A stretch of DNA of 64,000 bases from Thermohalobaculum sp963822985 (lineage in GTDB: Bacteria > Pseudomonadota > Alphaproteobacteria > Rhodobacterales > Rhodobacteraceae), in NCBI GenBank assembly GCA_963822985.1, contig CAWGJU010000015.1, positions 248,001-312,000 of the forward strand. The letters run 5' to 3'. Made by a program: the position numbers and the translations under genes. The notes under the pieces were generated by a model, which saw only the letters and a list, made by a program, of their open reading frames with translations, was not told the DNA's origin and did not search any database. Below are positions 29,876-38,005 of the stretch, piece by piece (the first letter of the stretch is position 1; the number at the start of each line of letters is the position of its first letter).

Positions 29876-32643
29876 CCTGGACAGGGCGCGTCGGGGTCGC
29901 TGGCGCGGTGGTGGTGCTCGCCGGGCTGGCGGCCTGTGGCCTCGCCGGCACGGAGGAAGGCATCGACAGCGCGACGCGCGAGGAATTGAGGACGGTCGCC
30001 GACAAGGCCTCGCGGCTTTCCGATCTCGAGCAGCAGGCCTATCAACGAAACACGCTGCTCCAGTTCTCGGCCGCCGAGCAGGACTATCGCGAGACGCTGT
30101 CGCTGGCCCGCGAGCTCTTTCCCACGGACCCGGCGCGGGCATCGAACCTCCGGCTGCATCTGGCGCTCAACAAGAGCAATCTGGGCCAGTTCGAATCGGC
30201 CGAAAGCCTGTTCGAGCGCTCGCGCGAGATCGTCGAGGAACTCGGCGCCCCGTCGGACCGCGCCAAGCCCGACCTCTTCTACGCCCAGCATCTGATGAAC
30301 CTCAACCGCTTCGCCGAGGCGGAGAGATTGGCACGCGATTCCGAGGCCATGCTGGACAGGCTGATCGCGGAAGTGGATGCGCGCGGCGCGACAGCCGAGC
30401 TCGACCGGGTCGGCCTGGCCCAGAGCGACGACGGCACGCTGCTGATCGACCAGGCGCGCGCCAACATCGTCAATGCGCGCCCCGTGCGTGACACCGAGTT
30501 CGAGGACAGCGGCGCCCGGCTCACGGAACTGCAGCGGCTCGAGCTCCAGCGCGTCCAGGCAATCTATGTGACGGCGCGCGCGCGCAGGGCGCAGGGCGCC
30601 TCGGCCGAGGAAGTCGAAAGCTTGATCCGCCAGGCGGATGCCGAACTGGGCAAGGTCCCGGAGGCGTTCGGCCGCTGGCTGCGCGCCGAGATGGCATCGC
30701 TGCGCGCCGAGCGGTTGCAGGAGGAGGGCCAGGCCGCCCAGGCGATCGTCGAGCTCGACGGCGCCATCGACATCCTGCGGAAGTACGAGGTCGATTCGCG
30801 GCCCGAGGCGCTGCTGCTCTTCAAGAAGGGCGAGCTCGAGATCGAGCTCGGCCGCGCCGCCGACGGCCAGGCCGCCTATCGCCGGGCGCTCGACATCATC
30901 CGCGAAGACCCGCAAGGCATCGAGGTCGAGCAGGCCGCGCCATTGGTCAGGAAGCTGCTCGATGACGCGCAAGCCGGCGACGCCGAGGCCAAGCGCGAGC
31001 TCTTCCTGCTGATGCAGAAGGTGCGCTCGTCGGCGACCGCACAGACGGTCGCCCAGCTTTCGGCGCGCCTGTCCTCGGGCGACGATGCGCGCGCCCAGGC
31101 GATTCGCGAGCTGCAGGACCTCGAGCGCGAGGCCAACGTGCTGGCCGCGCGCTTCGATCGGCTCGAGGCCGATCCGAACGCCGACGTGCACTACAAGCGT
31201 GTCACCGAGGCCAAGCTCGGCGAGGCGCGCACCGGCATCCAGGCACGGCGAGCGCAGCTGGGCGAAATCGCGCCGAACTACGATCAGCTGATCGATTCCG
31301 TGATCTCGCTTCAGGACGCGCAGGCGGCGCTCGGCGACGGCGAGGTCATGGCGGTGATCCAGCTCGGCGTCGAGAACGGGCTGGTCGGCGTGCTGACCCG
31401 CACCAGCTTCGACGCCTACGAGATCCCACTGTCCATCGCCTCGGCGGAACGCACCGTGCGCGAGCTGCGCGCGCCGATGGATGGCGACTTCCTCCTTGCC
31501 TTCGACCTGGCGCGCGGCCACGAGGTCTACGAGACGATCTTCGGGCCGGTCGCGTCGAAGATCGCCGCGGCGGGCCATCTGATCGTCGTGCCCAGCGGCC
31601 CGCTGCTGAGCCTGCCGTTCAACGTGCTGGTCACTAAGCCCTACAATCAGGACATCCAGATCGTCGGCACTGATCCGTTCTCGGCCTATTTCGACTATTC
31701 CAAGGTCAACTGGCTGGGAGCGCAGACCGGCATCACCACCGGGGTCTCGATCTCGTCCTTCTTCCTCGGCCGCAAGACGCCGGCCTCGACCGCGCCAGAG
31801 CCGTTCCGCGGCTTTGGCGACTTCGTTCGCTTTGGCGACGATGCCGGGGTGATCGCCCGCATCGCCGAGGAGCGCGGGCTTCCGGACAGCTGCTTGGTGT
31901 CTGTCCGGGCGCTCGGCCTGTTGAACCCGCTGCCGGGAACGCGGGACGAGCTGAAGAAGGTGCAGGCGGTCCTCGGGGTGCCGGACGAGGACATCGTCCT
32001 GGGGCCGGACTTCACCGACGCCGCCGTGGAGAGAATGGCGCTCGACCGGTTCAAGGTTTTGCATTTCGCAACGCATGGTTTGCTCGCCCAGGATCCCGAA
32101 TGCCTGCCCGAGCCGGGGCTCGTCACGTCGCTCGGCGCCCAGGGCGACGGCCTGCTCGAGGCGAGCGAGATCGTGGCCCTCGAGCTCGACGCCGAGCTCG
32201 TCGTCATGTCGGCCTGCGACACGGGCGCCGGCGCGGGGCAGGCTGGGTCGGAGCTGATCGGCTTCCGCGGCGCCGGCGGCAGCTATGCCGCCGGCGGCGA
32301 AAGCCTGAACGGGCTGGCCCGCAGCTTTTTCTTCGCCGGGGCGCGCAACGTTCTCTCGACGCACTGGTCGGTCGACGACCGGGCGACGCAGGAGCTGATG
32401 GTCGGCTTCTACAAGGGCCTGGCCGGCGGCGAGGCCGCGACGATCGCCGAGGCGCTGCGCCAGAGCGAGGTGGCGCTGATCGAGAGCGGCGAGCTCTCGC
32501 ATCCCTTCTTCTGGGCGCCCTTCGCGATCATCGGCGACGGCGCGCGGCCGCTGCGCCTCGACGGGACGGCCCCGAGCGCCGCCACGGTTGCGGCTCCGGT
32601 CGCGGCGCAAGCCGCAGCCAAGACGGCGCCGAGTGGTAGCTGA
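29866..32643 (+). CDS. CHAT-domain (caspase-like) protease lipoprotein
   Basis: A 925-residue protein with a lipoprotein signal: VVVLAGLAAC places the lipid-bearing Cys at residue 24, so the protein is predicted to be membrane anchored in the periplasm or outer membrane. Residues about 30-420 are alpha-helical, TPR-like (GRAADGQAAYRRALDIIRED and similar), with a coiled-coil-like stretch. The C-terminal CHAT peptidase domain has the catalytic His737 in HFATHG and Cys784 in SACDTG, plus GEIF-like GFRGAGGSYA and FFWAPFAIIGDG at the end. The ATG overlaps the tpsA stop by 10 bases, so the two are translationally coupled. TPS genes with CHAT partners are known from cyanobacteria and other groups. 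Here the protease could process or release TpsA or sense envelope damage; that is inference. Intact frame in a frameshift-rich window. Confidence 0.88.
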   Translation: MGVTWTGRVGVAGAVVVLAGLAACGLAGTEEGIDSATREELRTVADKASRLSDLEQQAYQRNTLLQFSAAEQDYRETLSLARELFPTDPARASNLRLHLALNKSNLGQFESAESLFERSREIVEELGAPSDRAKPDLFYAQHLMNLNRFAEAERLARDSEAMLDRLIAEVDARGATAELDRVGLAQSDDGTLLIDQARANIVNARPVRDTEFEDSGARLTELQRLELQRVQAIYVTARARRAQGASAEEVESLIRQADAELGKVPEAFGRWLRAEMASLRAERLQEEGQAAQAIVELDGAIDILRKYEVDSRPEALLLFKKGELEIELGRAADGQAAYRRALDIIREDPQGIEVEQAAPLVRKLLDDAQAGDAEAKRELFLLMQKVRSSATAQTVAQLSARLSSGDDARAQAIRELQDLEREANVLAARFDRLEADPNADVHYKRVTEAKLGEARTGIQARRAQLGEIAPNYDQLIDSVISLQDAQAALGDGEVMAVIQLGVENGLVGVLTRTSFDAYEIPLSIASAERTVRELRAPMDGDFLLAFDLARGHEVYETIFGPVASKIAAAGHLIVVPSGPLLSLPFNVLVTKPYNQDIQIVGTDPFSAYFDYSKVNWLGAQTGITTGVSISSFFLGRKTPASTAPEPFRGFGDFVRFGDDAGVIARIAEERGLPDSCLVSVRALGLLNPLPGTRDELKKVQAVLGVPDEDIVLGPDFTDAAVERMALDRFKVLHFATHGLLAQDPECLPEPGLVTSLGAQGDGLLEASEIVALELDAELVVMSACDTGAGAGQAGSELIGFRGAGGSYAAGGESLNGLARSFFFAGARNVLSTHWSVDDRATQELMVGFYKGLAGGEAATIAEALRQSEVALIESGELSHPFFWAPFAIIGDGARPLRLDGTAPSAATVAAPVAAQAAAKTAPSGS

Positions 32644-32739
32644 TGCATCCGGAGGCGCAAGGGGACGGCGAGGATCGAGCTCGAGGCGGTAACTGCGGCG
32701 AGCAGCCCTGCGGCCCCGATCTTGACATGGAGTTCCGAC

Positions 32740-33148
32740 ATGGACTTCATGAACTTCCTCGCCGAGATTTGGCCAGCTGGGCGGCGAGCCCTATGGTTCG
32801 CTCGTCATGGACCATTGCTTCGACCACTCGCCGATGGACGTGCAGCTGCTGCGCGACATCTCGAAGGTCTGCGGCGCCTGCCACGCGCCGATGTTCACCG
32901 GCGTCGCGCCCAAGCTCGCGCCCAACGAGGGCAGCATCGGCGTAAGCGCCACCTTCGCGGCGCGCCGCGACGGGGCGCTCGGCGGATTCTACACCCGCAC
33001 GGCCTGCTGGTGGGTGTCCGCGCCCGACGGGGCCTGCCCGCCCCGCGCGCTGCTCCGCCGCGGGCTGCCGGACCCGGGCGATTTCGCCTTCATGCTGGCG
33101 CCGGAGGCTGGCCCTGCATGCGCCGCGGCGCTCGGGGCGGCACCATGA
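32740..33148 (+). pseudogene. Type VI secretion remnant: TssC fragment joined to TagF C-terminus
   Basis: The first ~60 codons (MDFMNFLAEI, then after one extra base near 32770 GGEPYGSLVMDH, CFDHSPMDVQLLRDISKV, HAPMFTGVAPKL) match the conserved core of the contractile sheath protein TssC. After PNEGS the sequence switches abruptly to something like the end of TagF (TACWWVSAPDG, LLRRGLPDPGDFAFML). The middle and end of tssC and the start of tagF are gone, so this is a deletion junction, not a functional gene. Upstream, the frame remains open back to about 32650 (RIELEAVTAASSPAAPILTW) without a recognisable motif. The stop overlaps the pppA start (ATGA), preserving the usual tagF-pppA order. 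Length 3n+1 fits one insertion on top of the real deletion. Confidence 0.65.
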
Positions 33149-33921
33149 CGGCCACCTTCCGCGTCGAATGCGAGGCTGCGACCGGCACTGGCATGGTCCG
33201 CGAATTGAAAGACGGCAGCTTCCTCGTTCGGTCGGACCTCGGCGTCTGGGCCGTCGCGGAGGGCATGGGCGGTCACGAGGCCGGTGACTTCGCCAGCCGC
33301 GCGCTTGTCGAGGAGCTCGACGGGCTCGGGCCGGCCGCCAGCGCGCCGGCGCTGCTGACTGCGCTCGAGGGCCGCGTGATCCACGCGAACGCCCGGCTGC
33401 GCGAGGCCGCCCGCGCGCGGGGCGCCCGCGCGGTCCTCGGCTGCACGCTAGCGGCGCTCGTGATCTTCGAGGGCGCCTATGCCTGCGTCTGGTCGGGCGA
33501 CAGCCGGATCTACCGCATCCGGCAGGGCGCGATCGTTCAGGTCTCGCGCGACCACACCGAGGCGCAGGAGCTGGTCGATCGCGGCACGTTGACGCCCGAG
33601 GAGGCGCAGAACTGGCCGCGCCGCAACGTCCTGACCCGGGCGATCGGCGTCTTCGACGAGCCCGAGCTCGAAATGGCGCAGGGACGCCTCGAGGATGGCG
33701 ACGTCTTCGTGATCTGTTCAGACGGGCTGACGCAACATCTCGGCGACGAGGAGATCTGCCGCCTGGCCAACCTCCGCCCGCTTCGCGTGGCCGTCGAGCA
33801 GATGATCGCCACCACGCTCGAGCGCGGCGCCAAGGACAACGTGACCGTCGTGATGGTGGCCTGCCGCGAGGTGACGGCGGTCCGTTCGCAAGCGACGCCG
33901 ACAGAGCGGGGTGACGCATGA
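33145..33921 (+). CDS. pppA: PP2C-type phosphatase PppA, T6SS-associated, altered metal motif
   Basis: A 258-residue PPM/PP2C Ser/Thr phosphatase. In type VI systems PppA reverses phosphorylation of Fha by PpkA. Motifs present: VWAVAEGMGGHEAGDFAS, WSGDSRIYRIRQG, ICSDGLTQHL and the final KDNVTVVMV. Two metal-site motifs deviate: the invariant ADGMGG is AEGMGG (Asp to Glu), and the N-terminal NED-type motif reads RELKDGS. These changes may lower or abolish activity. The start is fixed by the ATGA overlap with the TagF remnant and the stop overlaps the ppkA ATG. The frame is open, but with its partners decayed it is probably no longer serving a type VI system. Confidence 0.8.
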   Translation: MTATFRVECEAATGTGMVRELKDGSFLVRSDLGVWAVAEGMGGHEAGDFASRALVEELDGLGPAASAPALLTALEGRVIHANARLREAARARGARAVLGCTLAALVIFEGAYACVWSGDSRIYRIRQGAIVQVSRDHTEAQELVDRGTLTPEEAQNWPRRNVLTRAIGVFDEPELEMAQGRLEDGDVFVICSDGLTQHLGDEEICRLANLRPLRVAVEQMIATTLERGAKDNVTVVMVACREVTAVRSQATPTERGDA

Positions 33922-35036
33922 CGCATGGCGATGGGCTCGCGGCGGGAACCCAGCTCACGACATCTACGAAATCGAGCGGCGCTCCGCCATGGGCGGCATG
34001 GGCGAGGTCTGTATCGGCCGGCTGATCGAGACCGGCGACCGCGTCGCCATCAAGACGATCCTGCACGAGAACCGCCCCTATCTGGTCATGGAATATGCCG
34101 GTGGCCCGTCGCTGGCCGACCGCCTGCGCGAGGCGCCGCTTAAGGAAGCCCGCCTGACGGTGCTCCGCCGGCGCGTTGCCGGAGGGCTGCACGCCGCGCA
34201 CAAGCTCGGCGTCATCCACCGTGATATCTCGCCCGAAAACGTCATCTTCGTCGATGGCGAGGTCGACAAGGCCAAGATCATCGACTTCTCCATCGCCAAA
34301 TCAAAGGCGAACGACGCGACGCTGAGCGGATCGGGGTTCGCCGGAAAGCTGAACTACGTCTCGCCTGAACAGCTCGCCCTGGTGGGGGCAAGGTGACGCC
34401 CAAATCCGACATCTACTCGCTCGGGATCGTCCTGTCCTCGCCTCGCTGCCGGGCGGCCGCCGCGGCGGGCGGCGGGTCGTCCCTCGGCCCGAACACCGGC
34501 CAGCCGCAGGGCTCTCAAGCCGGACGACGCCGTCGCCGCCATCCCGCCGCCCCAGAACCAGCCGCCGGCGCTGATGGACCCGCTCGACGGCAAGCCTCAG
34601 GCGGTGTAGGGCGAGCCGATCGACATCCGCCTCGGCGCCTTCGCCGACGAGGAGGGGACGGCAGGCCTGCGCCTCGACGTGCACCTCGACAGGACCGCGC
34701 CACAGGCGCTCGACAATTCGCTGATGATCGCCCCCGGCCAGGAAGAGCTCGCCTCGGGCGCGACCCTCTCCGGCACGATCAGGGGCGCCGACGGAGCGAG
34801 GCTCTATCTGCTCGATCACGCCCGCGAGGTGACCGACCTGTCGGACTTCGTGAAGGCCGGCGACGGGCAGGCCGGCTTCGCCTTCCCGATCACCGCCAAG
34901 GGCCCGCAGGTCCTGATCGCCGCCAGGCCGCACGGCGCCGCCCGCCTCGCGCCGAACGCCCGCCTCGACGACCTGCTGGGGGCGGCGCGGCGGCCAGGCC
35001 TCGCTCGCGCTCGCCTTCTTCATGCTCAGGGGCTGA
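33918..35036 (+). pseudogene. Degenerate PpkA-like Ser/Thr protein kinase
   Basis: A Hanks-type kinase of the type VI PpkA group, start ATG overlapping the pppA stop. After a one-base deletion near 33957 (GTQL, then DIYEIE) the glycine loop is altered (SAMGGMGEV). The lysine in VAIK is present, but about 40 residues between ILHEN and RPYLVMEY are missing, removing the helix-C Glu. HRDISPENVI is intact, whereas DFG is DFS. A frame break follows SPEQLAL (GKVTPKSDIYSLGIVL continues), then a shortened, Pro/Arg-rich stretch, an in-frame TAG near 34613, and a C-terminal domain (LYLLDHAREVTDLSDF, LIAARP). The end LALAFFMLRG-stop at 35036 needs one more frame correction. In-frame loss plus missing catalytic residues argue for true decay rather than only sequence error. 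Confidence 0.7.
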
Positions 35037-35090
35037 TCCAGGCGGTTGCGTCCCGTAGGCCGGACTTCCACCCCACCAGCCGAGACCCGG

Positions 35091-35888
35091 CTACCTCAGC
35101 TCGCAGGCGTCCCGGGCGCTTTGCGGCGGCGTCGCGCACAGCGTCCGCGCCGCGGCCCAGGCGCCGGCCACCTTGGCGACATAGTCGCGCGTCTCGCCAT
35201 AGGGCGGCACGCCGGCATGGGCCGCCACCGCGCCCTCGCCGGCATTGTAGCCCGCCAGCGCCAGCACGGCGTCGTCGCGGAAAGCGCGCAGCAGCCAGTC
35301 GAGATACTTGGCGCCGCCGCGGATGTTCTCGCCCGGCGCATAGGCGTCGCCCACGCCAAAGCGCGTCGCCGTCGCCGGCATCAGCTGCATCAGCCCGCCC
35401 GCGCCCTTGGCGCTGACCGCCTGCGGGTTGCCGCCCGATTCGACCGCGATCACCGCGACCAGCAGCGGCAGCGAAACGTTGTGCCGCGCCGCCTCGCGCT
35501 TGAGGAAAGGTCCGTACTGCGCCAGGATTTGCTCCGCCGCCGAGCGCGAGCCATAGACGGCCCGGCCACTCGCCCGGGCGGTTTCGACGACGGCCAGCAC
35601 CTCGCCCCAGCGCCCGGCGCGGGCATCGGCGCGCGCCGACGAGACCTCGGACCAGAACCACTTGAACGCCTCGGGGCTATAGCTGCGGCCGCCGCCATTC
35701 GACCGGGCGGGCGCCGGCATGGACGGGTCGACCAGCCGCTTGCGCGCGACCAGCCGCCCCTTGGGCAGCGCCAACACGCGCGAGGCCACCTGCAAATCGC
35801 CCGCCACCGCCGGCAGCGCCAAGATCGGCGGCGGCAGCGCCAGCGCGAAGCCGGCGATCAAGGCGATGCGCAGCAGACGAATGACCAT
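35091..35888 (-). CDS. Lytic transglycosylase (SLT domain, family 1)
   Basis: A 265-residue exported muramidase that cleaves glycan strands non-hydrolytically. MVIRLLRIALIAGFALALPP is a signal peptide. The C-terminal SLT domain has the catalytic Glu in AVIAVESGGNPQAVS, then GAGGLMQLMPATATRFGV, NIRGGAKYLDWLL and ALAGYNAGEGAV. The ATG at 35888 gives the best signal peptide; the much longer upstream frame overlaps the GHMP kinase gene antisense-free but is not family-like. It is convergent with the ppkA remnant, 54 bases apart. SLT genes sometimes accompany secretion systems, but this one is on the opposite strand and intact. Two copies of the surrounding context would be needed to link them. 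Confidence 0.87.
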   Translation of the reverse strand: MVIRLLRIALIAGFALALPPPILALPAVAGDLQVASRVLALPKGRLVARKRLVDPSMPAPARSNGGGRSYSPEAFKWFWSEVSSARADARAGRWGEVLAVVETARASGRAVYGSRSAAEQILAQYGPFLKREAARHNVSLPLLVAVIAVESGGNPQAVSAKGAGGLMQLMPATATRFGVGDAYAPGENIRGGAKYLDWLLRAFRDDAVLALAGYNAGEGAVAAHAGVPPYGETRDYVAKVAGAWAAARTLCATPPQSARDACELR

Positions 35889-35961
35889 TGTCCCCGGCCC
35901 AGCCCTCTCGTTGATCGGCCGTGCGGGCTGGCGCCAACCCCGCGGCCATTGCGGCGACAGC

Positions 35962-36897
35962 CTAGCATAGGCCGGCCGCCACGCGAAACCCGCGCCGCAT
36001 GGGTTTGAAGGCGACCACCTGCGCGAGCCCCAGCGCCGCCAGCTCGGCCCGCAAGGGCTCGGCCGGCGCGTCCGCCGGCAGAAGGAGGCCGATCGCGCTG
36101 CCTGTATGCGCGACGACGGGCCCGAGCGCGCCGGCGCGCCGCCCCGCCGCCAGCACGGCGCCCCAGACAGGGTTGGGGTTGCGCGCTTGGTTCGCCTCGG
36201 CCGAGGCGCGGGCGGCCTGCGCCAGGGCCCGAGCGTCGCCCGCCGCCAGGGCGGCGACCAGGCGCTCGAACACCCGCTCCATCGGCGGAAAATCGTCGTC
36301 GCCCGGTTCGGTCGCCGCCCCCGGCCCGGCAAAGCCGCCGACGACGCGCAGCCGGGGCAGGGGAGCGAGGCTGCGCACCACCCGCGCCTCGCGCGAGGCG
36401 AAGAGCACGGGTGCGCCTGGGCCGCCATGCATCAGCGGGTCGACCGCGCCTTCGGCCGCCAGGCAGAGCCGCGCCTCCTCCTCCGCCGCGAACCGCCGGC
36501 CGAAGGCCGCCGCCACGGCGCGCACCGTGCCGAGCACATCCGCCGTCGACTGGCCGGCACCGCCGCCGGGCGGTGCCGCGCGCCGCACCTCCAGCCGGCC
36601 GCCCCAGCCGGGCGGCGCGACCCGCGCCAGCACCAGCGCCGCGGCGGCCGAGAGCTTCGCCGCCTCGCCAACATCCGCCACCAGCGCGCCGGGCGCCGGC
36701 CGGTACCGCACCTCGGTCACCAGCGCCGGGCAGGGCAGCGTCACCAGCGCCACCGGCCCTCCGGGGCCGAGCCGCCCCTGCGCCAGCTCGCCAAAATGGC
36801 CCGCCACGCGCGCAAGCGCCGGACGCGGCCGCGCGGCTCGGCCGCAGTCCCTGGCGGGGTCAGGCCCGTTGACGGTCGAGGCGCCGATCTGGTCCAT
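35962..36897 (-). CDS. GHMP kinase, L-threonine kinase type (PduX/BluE-like)
   Basis: A 311-residue GHMP-family kinase. The central phosphate-binding motif is PPGGGAGQSTADV; the N-terminal RVAGHFGELAQGRLGPGG and the C-terminal GPVVAHTGSAIGLL match PduX/BluE kinases that phosphorylate L-threonine for the cobalamin aminopropanol arm. The start MDQIGAST is chosen because it is followed by the family-like region and lies 34 bases from the divergent cobD start. Together with cobD and cbiB across that short gap it completes the lower-loop pathway: threonine to threonine phosphate, to aminopropanol phosphate, to attachment on cobyric acid. Intact frame. Confidence 0.8.
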   Translation of the reverse strand: MDQIGASTVNGPDPARDCGRAARPRPALARVAGHFGELAQGRLGPGGPVALVTLPCPALVTEVRYRPAPGALVADVGEAAKLSAAAALVLARVAPPGWGGRLEVRRAAPPGGGAGQSTADVLGTVRAVAAAFGRRFAAEEEARLCLAAEGAVDPLMHGGPGAPVLFASREARVVRSLAPLPRLRVVGGFAGPGAATEPGDDDFPPMERVFERLVAALAAGDARALAQAARASAEANQARNPNPVWGAVLAAGRRAGALGPVVAHTGSAIGLLLPADAPAEPLRAELAALGLAQVVAFKPMRRGFRVAAGLC

Positions 36898-36931
36898 GGA
36901 CCGGGCGTACACCAGCCGCTGCGGAAAGGCG

Positions 36932-38005
36932 ATGGCACCAGGTTTCTCCCACGGACCGGGCTCTCCGGACGAAGCGGGCCCAGACGAGCCGGGCGCGCCG
37001 CGCGACCATGGCGGCGACCTTGCGCGCGCGATCTCCCGGCATGGCGGGGCGCCCGCCGACTGGCTCGACCTCTCGACCGGCATCAACCCGCGCGCCTGGC
37101 CGCATCCCCGGCCGCTGCCCCAGCTGCCCGCCGCCGCCTGGGCGCGGCTGCCCGACGCGCACGCGCTCGAGGCGCTCCTCGCCGCCGCCCGGCGCGCCTA
37201 TGGCGTGCCGCCGACCGCCGCCATCGTCGCCGCGCCCGGCGCCTCGGCGCTGATTCGGGCCGTGCCGAGGCTCGCGCGGCCGGTCGCCGTCGCCATCCCC
37301 GGTCCCACCTATAACGAACTTCGCCCCGCTTTCGCCGCCGAGGGCTGGCGCGTCACCGACCGCCCCGGCCCCGGCGTCACCGCCGCCGCCATCGTCAACC
37401 CCAACAATCCGGACGGCAGGCTCTGGTCCCGCCGCGACCTCCTGCTGCTGGCCCAGGCGCTCGACCTCCTGGTCGTTGACGAGAGCTTCGCCGACGCCGA
37501 CCCGGCGGCCTCGCTCGTCCCCGACACCGGTCGCGACGGCCTCGTCGTGCTGCGCTCCTTCGGCAAGTTCTTCGGCCTCGCCGGCCTGCGGCTCGGCTTT
37601 GCCATCGGCGCGCCCGCCGCCATCGGCCGCATCGCCGAGCTGCTCGGCCCCTGGGCCGTCTCGGGCCCGGCCCTCGAGATCGGCCGCCAGGCGCTCGCCG
37701 ATGCCGGCTGGACCCAGGCCGAGCGCGCCCGCCTCGCCGCCGATGCGAGGCGGCTCTCGACACTGGGCCGCGCCGCCGGCTGGCGCGAGGTCGGCGGCAC
37801 CGCGCTTTTCCGGACGTTCGAGACGCCGGATGCCGTCGAGGCCCGCGACAGGCTCGCCAAGGCGCGCATCTGGAGCCGCATCTTCCCCTATTCGAACGGC
37901 TGGCTCCGGCTCGGCCTGCCGGCGGACGATGCCGGCTGGCAGCGCCTCGCGGCCGCGGCGGGCGCGGCGGGCGCGCCGGGCGCGTCTGGCCCGGCGGGCG
38001 GCTGA
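36932..38005 (+). CDS. cobD: Threonine-phosphate decarboxylase CobD
   Basis: A PLP-dependent fold-type I enzyme of 357 residues that decarboxylates L-threonine O-3-phosphate to aminopropanol phosphate. Motifs: GGDLARAISRHGGAPADWLD at the start, LSTGINPR, AAIVNPNNPDGRLW, VVDESFAD and the PLP-lysine region LRSFGKFFGLAGLRLGF. The ATG at 36932 has a GGAAAGG ribosome site. The stop shares a base with the cbiB ATG (TGATG), so translation is coupled. The gene is named cobC in some alphaproteobacterial schemes. Intact frame. Confidence 0.9.
   Translation: MAPGFSHGPGSPDEAGPDEPGAPRDHGGDLARAISRHGGAPADWLDLSTGINPRAWPHPRPLPQLPAAAWARLPDAHALEALLAAARRAYGVPPTAAIVAAPGASALIRAVPRLARPVAVAIPGPTYNELRPAFAAEGWRVTDRPGPGVTAAAIVNPNNPDGRLWSRRDLLLLAQALDLLVVDESFADADPAASLVPDTGRDGLVVLRSFGKFFGLAGLRLGFAIGAPAAIGRIAELLGPWAVSGPALEIGRQALADAGWTQAERARLAADARRLSTLGRAAGWREVGGTALFRTFETPDAVEARDRLAKARIWSRIFPYSNGWLRLGLPADDAGWQRLAAAAGAAGAPGASGPAGG

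Noticed and set aside
29776..32610. A 944-codon minus-strand frame opposite the CHAT gene
   Set aside because: The plus-strand CHAT protein has a lipobox and catalytic residues. The antisense frame has no domain and is a GC shadow.
35091..36428. A 445-residue transglycosylase starting inside the GHMP kinase gene
   Set aside because: The extension has no signal peptide and overlaps kinase coding sequence. The ATG at 35888 gives a normal signal peptide.
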